This document shows, in pieces, positions 53,661 through 61,100 of a stretch of DNA of 64,000 bases (within the stretch, counting starts at the first letter, position 1; each line of letters opens with the position of its first letter). Position numbers and translations under genes: made by a program. This DNA is from Nematostella vectensis. Taxonomy: Eukaryota; Cnidaria; Anthozoa; Actiniaria; Edwardsiidae. Under the pieces are notes generated by a model that searched no databases, was not told where the DNA came from, and saw only the letters and a list, made by a program, of their open reading frames with translations. The DNA lies in the NCBI RefSeq assembly GCF_932526225.1, contig NC_064045.1, positions 16,116,442 to 16,180,441 on the forward strand, read 5' to 3'.

Positions 53661-56600
53661 TCCTAATATATCCCTTAAGTGACTTCGAGGAAACAGTTTA
53701 TCAACACTTACGTCATTGACAGAAGATCCCTCTTCATCTGAATCAGCCTTTTCCTAGAAGAGTAAAATACCTCTTTTAGATGTAACTGTACAATTTAGAA
53801 TATGTCTTTTAGTTAAGAATGGCTTGATAATCATATAAGAGTTCTGTTCTTTCTAGAAGGGGTAATACCTTAATAAGAAAACAATGCAACATTTTTTTTC
53901 AATAGAAAAGGGTTGGTTAGAGTTTACCTTTCTAAGGGTTGTGGAAACGTTGCTGGAATATCTTTTTATTCAAAGGTAGTAATTTTATAAAGGAAAATTG
54001 TTAGAAGGAAAGTATATTTTGATAGTGTGCAAATCTGACTTATGTGACGCTGTTGTTTTGTTGTTGTTTTGAATGCTTAGAACCCCAAACAATTTACAAA
54101 AGTACAACTTACCCAGCATTGTTTGATACCCTAGAAATATAAAAGATTCTATTGTAGGATTGATTAAATTTCCTCTTGATTCAAAGGGGTTTCAATTCAT
54201 ATGCCCAGGGTTTCATAGCCTAAAAACCCATGTGTCACGCAAGTCAGATTGGAGGGCTTAGGCTCGTAGCAGCCAACATCAGTTGTTAAGTAAATGCAAA
54301 CATTATTCTTCAAAAATATATAACTTACATTAGTAGCTTTACTTGAATTGTACTTCTTCTAAAAAAAAAGAAAACAATTAAAAAAATACTTCAACACTCC
54401 TCACATATATCCTCAATGTGTGATAAATCCTTAATTTCTACCCAACAAACCCAAAATATATGCAATTTAAACAAACAGCAAATGCTGTATACATCATCTA
54501 CAGTATATACCCCTTTTTAACTAAGGTTGCACACTGTTTTATCTTATACACATTATCACAGTGTAAACATGAAATTGGTATGTAAGGACAGAAATTAAAA
54601 CCATGTTCTTCTTTTCACAAACCTCATATGAAGAGGGCTTCCTCATATGAGCAAGCTTGGCAGCAATGAATTTCGATGCTGTCTTCTCATTAAGTTCTAC
54701 AATCCCGTGGCCTGGCACCTCAAAGCGCCCATACAAGGCGGATATTTGTGGATTTGTGATAATACTCTCGGCTAAGCCACGGTTTTGGAGGGCCTGAGTG
54801 TTATCAGTGCCATGGTTTTTTCTCATGGCCCAGCTTCCTTCCCACTGCAGAGGCAAAATAAATATCTTTTTTTTGTAAAGTACATCTGGGTCAGTTTCAC
54901 ATAACATGTGCTTACTTTGAATGTTTTTTTAAACATATTTAATATTTGAATTCATGTTCAAACAATAAAATAAATTGATCACACTAGGCAGTAGCCTTAA
55001 TTCAGTATTAGAGAAAAATTGAAATAACAGAATTCAAGATGTAGAGTTCAAAGGTGGAAAGGTCAGTATCCTGAAAGAGAGACACATAGGTGACAGTTAT
55101 TGTGACCATTCTAGACCACACAGGTGTCGAATTGAATTTCTAATCACTTCATTAGTCATCCTGGAACAATAATAATCCACCCAAATTATCACACAACTTT
55201 CGTCTGAAGAAAACTCCTCGATTGTTGATTGTTTATGGTCTTTAATCACAAACGATGATACGATTCTACAATACAAATCGATATACAAACGTATGAATAC
55301 CTAATACAAACAATTGGCTAATCATCTAAGGTAACAAACTTACGAATAAGAGTCAGTGTGTCTCTGTATCTCGGAGCATAACGAATGACCGTGATCCAAG
55401 ATGGCCGACCGGGGAGACCTGTCAGCGGTCTTCTTGAGCCATCGGATCGGTCAGAGGTAGTCCCTTCATCCCCCCCAGTCCGAGGACCAATGTCACAATG
55501 ATGGTGGGGCATAGGGGTGAGGACTCATTCGGTCCATGTCCCTGTCTCAGGTTCAAACTGTTTGGGTCGTCGTATGGTGCGACGGGGGCGTGCCGCTGCG
55601 TTGGGTGGGGATGGTAGAGTCATCGCTTCAGGTGTTGAGGGTCCTTGCTTCTCTTCAGCAGCGTCAGGTTCTTCAGGCGATACTTGTAGTGCTAGGGCGG
55701 CTGTGGCGAGGTCAGGGGTGGGAACACCTGGTGTGGTGGCTGGTGTCGCCGTCCTATTAGTATGGTGACATGTTTGAGAGGGCGGGGATGGGGCGTCTGG
55801 AGCCATTGATGGCGTCTTTGCTGGGGCCCCTGACGGCGCCTGTGGTATGGTTGGTAAGGCTGGTGTGTACGCACGTAGGAAGCGGCGGTTTCGTAGTGTT
55901 ACGCGTCCGGAGCCATCTCCACTGGAAATATTAATGTTTACAAGTGTAGACAGGCGCTTGTTAAATTCATTCCAATTGGAATTTGCTAATTGCGCTTCAA
56001 GTGACTTTTTGCTCAACTTGATGAGCTCAGTCTTCTTTAGTATCTTGTTTGCTTTTGTTGTGGAGTCCAGTGATGTCTTGAGTTCTTTGCCTAAAAAAAA
56101 CCAGAAATATTTCCATTTAGATTTGCTTTTAAAGGCTTGCATTTAAATACTGCAATAAAAGGAAAAATATAAAATGTAGTACAGTATATGTAGCTAAATT
56201 ACATGTTTCTATACATGTAAGAGAATGTGGACTACAAGCTAGCCACAAATGTTTATATTTACCTTTATCCAAACTTTCAATCGCCTTTTGTAATTTAATT
56301 GCTACACACATAGGCAGCCCAGTTTTTTTGAAATCATCCTTTCCCAGCTCACAAATCAGCTTCAGGTCAGAAACAGTTGTGAACTGCAAGAGAACATGCA
56401 TTTACATACAATAAGGAACAATTAGAAGTTGTACTTTTAGAGAGATTTGCCAATTCATAAATTGTAACCAATCGATAGAGGTACCACTATTTTGTAAATC
56501 TGTAACACCCTAAATCGTATAATATTTAAAAGGAAATTGCATAATCAAGGCTGGAGGCTGAAAGTCAAATCTAATTGTGTCTGCAAAGTAGAGGGGGGGG

Positions 56601-57782
56601 GGGTGATAGAATTGGCACTGCATTGCTCTAAATATAAAAGGCTTGGCACTGAAGGCTTAAACACAAGGTTCTGCTATAACGAATTTGCAATTATAATCAG
56701 AACACTGACATGCTAGCAGTCACAAAGTCTCCTGTAAAAATGCTTATCTCTGAGCCTCAGTTGGTTTGAATAAAACTATTTTTACACAGATAAAAAGACA
56801 TTTGTGTTAGTAGATTGATAAATTAATGATTTTGCTGTCCACTCTGTCCACGTTTTCGGTGCAAAATTTAAATTTTGCGTTATCCATAATCTAGCGCATC
56901 TGCATAAATTATTCTAGCGCTGTGACGAAAATGCTCATATTTTAGAGTGCACACAGCTTGGTATGACATGATAAATAGAAACATTTTAGGAATGCTATTT
57001 AATTTGGTTTAGAATATAACATTTGAATTTTGTGCTCAGAGCAATTGTTCTTTCACGTTGACTCATTGACGGCTGATTGATAACTGATTGTTCTTGGGCC
57101 AGGGGTGGGAGAAGCTTTCCCATTTATAGTGGAAACTCATGTTTAAACTGATATTCTCCAAAACTTTTGACTCACCTTTTCCCTCTCAACCAGTTCAGTA
57201 ATATGGTCTTCAAGACCATGTATTTTTAAGAATTCTTTGGCACTCAAATCACAAGAGACCTACAGTAGAAAGAACAACAATGTAAGTTTAGTATAGTAGT
57301 TTTATACACTAATGACGAAATAAAAATATTGATCAGAATATTGTAAATTTGTGCGTTGTAGTACTCAAAACAAGTGCTTATATTTGAAGTAAAAAAAATA
57401 CAGTTAAAGCTCTAGTAAGCGACAACTGGGAACCAAATACGAACAATACTGTGTGTTGGTTGTTTATGAGATTATTTTGAATGGGATCTGAGAGCTATTG
57501 TGATATTTGTTGGTGGTTTGAGAGAACGATTAACTTAGAATTATAGTTTGCGTGTCTATTCAATCAGTAATTCGTGATTGTGGTTGTTATTGTGGTAGTT
57601 ATTTCAACGTGATTCAAGCAGATTGGATTCGCCACTGAAACGAATGCATCATGAGTACTCTAGTTTTGGTGCGCAAAGAGAAAAAACATAAAAGCATCGA
57701 ATGTTTGGAGAATACAGCGCTTGAAAGCTTAATACGGTATATGGTCTGTGTATTATGACCTTACCTTTGAACTCGAAGACAT
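47722..57782 (-). CDS. SAM-like domain protein, at least 14 exons (manual gene model)
   Basis: Exons on the minus strand, all with GT-AG borders: 57765-57782, 57176-57259, 56263-56383, 55942-56090 (3' end uncertain), 54623-54844, 54329-54358, 54113-54130, 53712-53753, 53449-53484, 52982-53020, 52602-52652, 48727-48771, 48580-48654 and 47722-47970. Joined, they give 392 codons without a stop. The start ATG (57782-57780) opens the peptide MSSSSK. Residues about 7-75 resemble a SAM domain (FLKIHGLEDHI ... ELGKDDFKKTGL ... LQKAIESL), usually a protein-protein interaction module. A basic helical stretch follows, then an unrecognised block (WEGSWAMRKN...), then short Lys/Glu/Ser-rich segments, an acidic run (EEETEEEE), a motif YEMRVANNRQANNNTLINLGF-like and a lysine-rich tail. 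I do not recognise the whole family; a nuclear or chromatin role is only a guess from composition. It starts 344 bp from the divergent transposase-like gene. Confidence 0.72.
48312..48525. mobile_element. Possible small inverted-repeat (MITE-like) insertion
   Basis: GAGCAAATTTTCATTGA near 48313 is matched in reverse by TTCATTGTGACAAATTTGCTT near 48498-48520. Nested inside are CATTGTTC and GAACAATG arms around 48352-48382. The match is imperfect and no target duplication is clear. It lies in the intron between the last two exons of the minus-strand gene. Confidence 0.35.
48580..48771 (-). CDS. Exons 12-13: acidic segment and YEMRVANN motif
   Basis: 48727-48771 encodes AKDQEEETEEEEDLE, and 48580-48654 encodes EVSEYEMRVANNRQANNNTL ending INLGF. 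Donors are GAG|GTAGAC and TTT|GTAAGT; acceptors are CACATAG and TTATTTCAG. Both exons are phase 0. The pattern Y-x-x-R-x-x-N-x-x-x-N-x-x-x-L-x-x-LG(F/L) is often seen in short helical segments of nuclear proteins of many kinds, so it is only a loose hint. Confidence 0.68.
49140..49255. repeat. Inverted repeat, 12-bp arms
   Basis: GACCAGAAGAAT (49140-49151) is repeated exactly in reverse as ATTCTTCTGGTC (49244-49255). The 92 bp between contain three copies of AAGTCTTA/AAGTCTTG. This may be a small relic element next to the large fold-back element. The rest of 48773-49139 is intronic and shows nothing I can name. Confidence 0.5.
49310..49455. repeat. Left subterminal TTCGCGAA palindrome cluster
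   Basis: Closely packed copies of GTTCGCGAA and its reverse, each with an NruI site core TCGCGA, spaced about 12-20 bp. The matching cluster on the right is 52480-52570. Such arrays may be transposase binding sites. Frames through them are open on both strands because the repeat is palindromic. Confidence 0.85.
52480..52570. repeat. Right subterminal TTCGCGAA palindrome cluster
   Basis: Mirror of the left cluster, with fewer copies. It runs directly into the right terminal inverted repeat. Confidence 0.85.
52602..53020 (-). CDS. Exons 10-11: charged phase-0 microexons
   Basis: 52982-53020 (KSNKEGEGVKARK) and 52602-52652 (HAKTSEGPENEKLEVAK), of 39 and 51 nt, have clean acceptors (TTTTTTCAG, CATTTTAAAAG) and donors (GTATAG, GTAATA). 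The right terminus of the 3.3-kb fold-back element lies only 20 bp past the donor of the second exon, so the insertion is inside the intron but close to the splice signal. Confidence 0.62.
53086..53457. repeat. 186-bp tandem duplication copying a splice donor
   Basis: The segment starting GTCAGGCTAATACGAAGC occurs at 53086 and again at 53272, nearly identical over its length (two bases differ in the TATAATATG stretch). The right copy ends in the last bases of the microexon at 53449-53484 with its donor; the left copy carries the same last bases and a second intact donor (GTAAGT near 53263) but no exon body. Confidence 0.9.
53449..54358 (-). CDS. Exons 6-9: phase-0 microexons
   Basis: Four very short exons, each a multiple of three with GT-AG borders: 54329-54358 (KKYNSSKATN), 54113-54130 (GIKQCW), 53712-53753 (EKADSDEEGSSVND) and 53449-53484 (DTSRAPLKRRSN). 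They encode hydrophilic, likely disordered linkers. Any of them could be skipped without a frame shift. The introns between them hold no other coding signal I can support; a stretch with a good donor at about 53575 has no acceptor that keeps frame. Confidence 0.62.
53602..53655. repeat. (TA)n microsatellite
   Basis: About 27 uninterrupted TA units in an intron of the minus-strand gene. It lies directly upstream (in transcript sense) of a short stretch that ends in a good donor at 53575. Confidence 0.97.
54623..54844 (-). CDS. Exon 5: 74-residue block of unknown fold
   Basis: Acceptor CTCTGCAG|TGGG and donor TATGAG|GTTTGT bound 222 nt in phase 0. The peptide runs WEGSWAMRKN ... ALYGRFEVPGHGIVELNEKT ... 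AAKLAHMRKPSSYE. It is the longest internal exon and reads like a folded domain, but I do not recognise it. Confidence 0.7.
54845..55090. other. Intron sequence, nothing recognised
   Basis: AT-rich intron between the WEGSW exon and the retrotransposon fragment. I see no exon with usable borders here. Confidence 0.5.
55091..55468 (-). repeat. Solo 3' LTR of the truncated retrotransposon
   Basis: Read on the minus strand it begins TGAAGGGACTA directly after the polypurine-like GGGGGGA and ends AATAACTGTCA. No second LTR is in the window. Boundaries come from the TG...CA rule and the purine tract, not from comparison with another copy. Confidence 0.55.
55091..55915 (-). mobile_element. 3' fragment of a Ty3/gypsy-type LTR retrotransposon
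   Basis: On the minus strand, a frame running to the stop at 55525 ends in GDGSGRVTLRNRRFLRAYTP followed by a long Pro/Ala/Thr-rich tail and RPRRTIRRPKQFEP. This is the usual look of the end of a gypsy pol polyprotein after the integrase. It is followed by a purine run GGACTGGGGGGA (55469-55480 on plus, reversed), as a polypurine tract, and then a 378-bp LTR-like segment beginning TG and ending CA. The 5' limit, near 55915, cuts into pol, so the element is truncated. It lies next to, or within, exon 4 of the minus-strand gene. Its GC-rich composition differs sharply from the AT-rich surroundings. Confidence 0.65.
55942..56090 (-). CDS. Exon 4: basic helical segment, with an uncertain 3' end
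   Basis: Acceptor TTTTTTTAG|GCAAAG at 56090. The peptide is rich in Lys/Leu (GKELKTSLDSTTKANKILKK...). A possible donor CTT|GTAAAC at 55941 would leave phase 0 and join the WEGSW exon. If it is not used, translation continues past 55915 into retrotransposon-derived sequence and stops at 55525, giving a truncated chimeric protein. The two outcomes cannot be separated from sequence alone. Confidence 0.6.
56263..56383 (-). CDS. Exon 3: second half of the SAM-like domain
   Basis: Acceptor CTCTTGCAG|TTCAC and donor AAAG|GTAAAT bound 121 nt (40 codons plus one base). It reads TVSDLKLICELGKDDFKKTG then LPMCVAIKLQKAIESLDK, matching the L...LGkddfkk.G...kI..aI..L pattern of SAM helices 3-5. It is the only exon ending in phase 1, which the next exon restores (GGC codon split G|GC). 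Confidence 0.78.
56384..57175. other. Intron of the SAM-like gene, with an 18-bp palindrome
   Basis: Noncoding. It holds a G10 run (about 56592-56601) and the perfect palindrome GCAAAATTTAAATTTTGC (56861-56878). No other feature is supported. The next intron, 57260-57764, is also empty as far as I can see. Confidence 0.6.
57176..57259 (-). CDS. Exon 2: first half of the SAM-like domain
   Basis: Acceptor CTGTAG|GTCTC and donor AAAAG|GTGAGT bound 84 nt (28 codons). The peptide includes SAKEFLKIHGLEDHITELVE, which fits helices 1-2 of a SAM fold. Confidence 0.75.
57765..57782 (-). CDS. Exon 1 of the SAM-like gene (start codon)
   Basis: Six codons, ATG at 57782-57780, then donor AAAG|GTAAGG. It joins in phase 0 to the exon at 57176-57259. 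A longer overlapping frame (57649-57906) has no splice support and looks accidental. Confidence 0.65.
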
Positions 57783-58126
57783 GGTTTACGAAGGTAGTGT
57801 TGAGATAAGATAAAAAAATAGAGCATCCACCGTAACAACGCGCCTGTAGAGCTTGAACGTTGAAAAGAAGAGGAAATTGGCGGGAAGAAATCTGAGATCC
57901 ACGCATGTGCAGTACGTGGCTAGCTTACCGCAAACATTGCGGGCTCGATATTTACATCGCACACAGGAAAGAAGCTAAAACTGGAACACGTGTGTTCACT
58001 AAATCTCTCTGTACTTGGCGCTTCTTACGTGTTGGAGAATATCCTAAGGGATCTTTACGCGATAGACGCGTGGAATTAAGATAGGCTTTCACGACAAAAT
58101 AATGTTCGAGTTGCTTCTTTTTACTC
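57783..58126. promoter_or_regulatory. Divergent (bidirectional) promoter region, 344 bp
   Basis: The start codons of the minus-strand SAM-like gene and the plus-strand transposase-like gene face away from each other here. The region is less AT-rich than its surroundings and has several CpG sites and an E-box CACGTG near 57989. I see no clear TATA box for either direction. Transcription starts are not visible from the sequence. Confidence 0.5.
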
Positions 58127-58145
58127 ATGGATAAAATTGAAAAAG
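58127..58145 (+). CDS. Exon 1 of the transposase-like gene
   Basis: ATG at 58127 begins MDKIEK; donor AAAG|GTGAGC leaves phase 1. The next exon's acceptor (TTTTTGACAG|AT) restores the frame as Asp. Without this 19-nt exon the long frame has no ATG near its start. Confidence 0.65.
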
Positions 58146-61100
58146 GTGAGCTCTCTCATGTGTACCTCTTCCCCGGTGTTTTGAATCTAAATATCTCGTC
58201 ATTTCGAAAAATATAGTTTTCCCTGTATTATTATTTACTCTAGAAATTCTATTTCGATGTTTGTTTTGCAGGATGGATTTAATTTTACAATGACTCAATC
58301 AGGTTGAGTTTGCTAATGAAATGGATATCACATCTGCATAGCCTTGGCTCTTGTGGTTTCCCTGTGGTTACGTTTGTTGCTTCTGTCGTATCTATACACA
58401 AAACGAGACTCTGATTGGCTCAGAATTTTTTAACAGATGGAACAGAAAAGCCCAAAACTGATCATCGCGATACATCGAAATCAGCTATAATTTTGTAATT
58501 AATCTATTACTATTTTTGACAGATCAAACAGGAAAACAACAAAAATCATATCGTCCCTGTTACTGCAGGATTTGCCATGGAAAACTGCGTGACAAGAGAA
58601 CAGTGCGACAGCATTCACAACAGTACCTACCCAAAGGTACTGAAGAAACAGTGGTTGTCAATGTTGAACACCATGCTGTTTTCCCCCCCGAATCTTGTGT
58701 GGTTAATCACGAAGGAAATCGTTCCATGGATAGCCATGAGACAGATCATGACCAATCAGTAAACAATGAAAGTGATGATACGACTGTTGATTTCAATGCC
58801 AATGGTGATCCACAAGACAACCGAGGCAGAGATTTAGAAAGTGATGACTCAACTGTTGGCAGCGTTAGTGATGATGATGGAAATGATGACCCTCAAGAAG
58901 ACAGAGGTGAAGATCTAGAGGATAGAATCAAGAAAGGGATTCTAAGAATAATCAAGTGCAAAGTAAAGTATGGATGGTCCCAGGAAGAAACACTGAGCCA
59001 GCTAAGGAACTTGTTTGAAATCACTGGTTATGATAAAATACCCCATAAATCATGGTCTTCTGTTATCAGTTTTTTAAAGGAGTTAGGTTATAAAAATCCT
59101 AGACACTACAAAGTGTGCTGTGGTGAAAATCATGTCACACTACTGGAATGTGATGAGGACTGCCCAAATTGTGGTGCTGAAAGGCACACCTGTGCTGACT
59201 ACTATGTGCTAGGCTTGAACCTAGAATCAATCTTTTTGAGTGAAAGAAAGATGAAGAATCATATGGCGCACTGGGAGGAAAAAGAACAATGGTTCAATAA
59301 ATCAGTCATCACAACCCCTTATAAGGAACTGTGGCATGGGGCGCATTTTCGAGAGCTGTCATTTTTCTGGGATGAGAACAAGGAGAGCCTCTTACCAGTT
59401 TGTTGTCCAAATTGTGACAATGTTATATCTGTGGCTGAGATAGAAAAGATGTTTGGTAACCCATTAGTGTTGGGCAACCCTATACATGTCAGTTGTCCAC
59501 AGTGCTGCTTCGATTTTGTTCATAGGCCATTATCTATGAGAGGAAGCCCAATTAACCAAGCATTCATTTTTCATGAAGATGGTTTTAATGCCTTCTCTAA
59601 GAAGACACGAGGGATTTCTGCTATCCATTACAGTGCTGCATGTACTCGATAGGAAGAGCGGCTCCATGGCAAAGCTTTGAGAACATACAGCTTCATACCA
59701 AGCTGTAAAATAGGTGAAGGTATTCCACATAAGATGGATGCCTTCCTAAAGCCGCTGATGGATGAAATCACCAGCCTTTATATCAACGGCATTGATATAC
59801 ACCTTGACAGACATATTCCCATCGGAGAGACTGTGATAACAGCCGGTTATCATAAAGTCAGGGCACTTATTCTTATGGGGACAGCTGACTTAAAGGCCCA
59901 TGCTGAGATTTCACTATATGCAGGAGGTATGTTTTCTTTAGTACCGTGTTGCTATCCCCCAGTTTAAAAAAACATATAAAGGGTATTTTCCCAAAGAGTT
60001 ACTTTCATATCTTTGAGCTTTATTGTTATTTAATCACTACTGTAAGTAGATGTGGAGTTTTTCCTCTTATGAGTTTTCAGCACCTAAATTTGTAGTGGCA
60101 AAATGATCCTTTACAGTACATGTGTACCTTTCTTTACTGTAGTTCATTTTGCTCCACCGCTTCGTTTCTGTTATATACAGAGTGCCTATATGGAGCTTGT
60201 TATGTTTGTTTTCTTTTTAATCCAAGATCCCTTATCAGTTACCCTCTTGAAATTGTGGATGCATTGCAGTATATATTTCTATACTGGTTTCTTATTTCCC
60301 ACAAACTCATGTCCCATCTTTTGCGGTTATTCCTTTCTTTATAGGTGGCAGAATTGGATGCAGACGTTGTCTTATCCACGGAGTCTACATTCCATGCAAG
60401 CGCCATTATTACTATGGAAAATTTCGAGAACGCTACAGAGCACCATGCCCATTAAGAACGGCTACTTACCACTTGGAACATGGTGTCTTGGTTGATGGAG
60501 CATTGACAGCAGCTGCACGCCAACTTCTTGTGACCTCATCTGGAGTTTGTGGTCTAAGCATCCTGTTTGTACTATACAGACTTTATGGTTTTGATCCAGT
60601 TAAGGATATGGTGATTGACCGCATGCATCTCACATTTAATATGATAAAGCGTGAATTTCTGGAGAAGATGTGGAAGGATATGGGAGATAATGCTACATTG
60701 CCTGTCAATGAAAGAGATCCACAGTCTGGTGGGCTTCTTAACAGAGCTGACTTCAGTGCTGCACTAGAGGCTGTTAATTGGACCACTGAGGAAAAGGCTA
60801 AAGGAGTCGCACGTCTAAAATCTCTGACAGACAAACTAGGAGCTTGGAAGTCTAATGAGTTCAAGAGGTTAGAGTGATGTCGAAGCTGTTTCAATGAAGA
60901 TTTGCCTGATTTATACTTGTGACATAAATAGCTTCAATGTATATACTAACATAAATTGTGGAAATACATGCAAAAAATATAATTTCAACTTTTATTGCAG
61001 TTTATTTTTACTACACAAAGTTTAGTGTTTTGTAGGATACAGAGGCTACAACCACAAACAGAGAAAAAAAGACTGCTGACATGATGATTTTCTTTACTAG

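Noticed and set aside
53930-53975. Candidate exon with donor AAAG|GTAAAC
   Set aside because: The possible 25- or 34-nt exon breaks the frame and contains a stop in the expected phase.
55517-55768. Plus-strand frames over the retrotransposon tail
   Set aside because: Shadow frames of the GC-rich minus-strand coding tail, with no splice or homology support.
57649-57906. 85-codon minus-strand frame at the start of the SAM-like gene
   Set aside because: It overlaps exon 1 in another frame and runs through its donor; the 6-codon exon with a proper donor joins the SAM exons in phase.
59650-59652. TAG as a programmed readthrough or recoded codon
   Set aside because: No CAR-YYA context or hairpin is evident, and TAG is not a selenocysteine codon; a recent nonsense change is simpler.
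60103-60495. 130-codon plus frame between exons 2 and 3 of the transposase
   Set aside because: It lies mostly in the intron and in a different frame from exon 3; its hydrophobic look reflects T-rich intron sequence.
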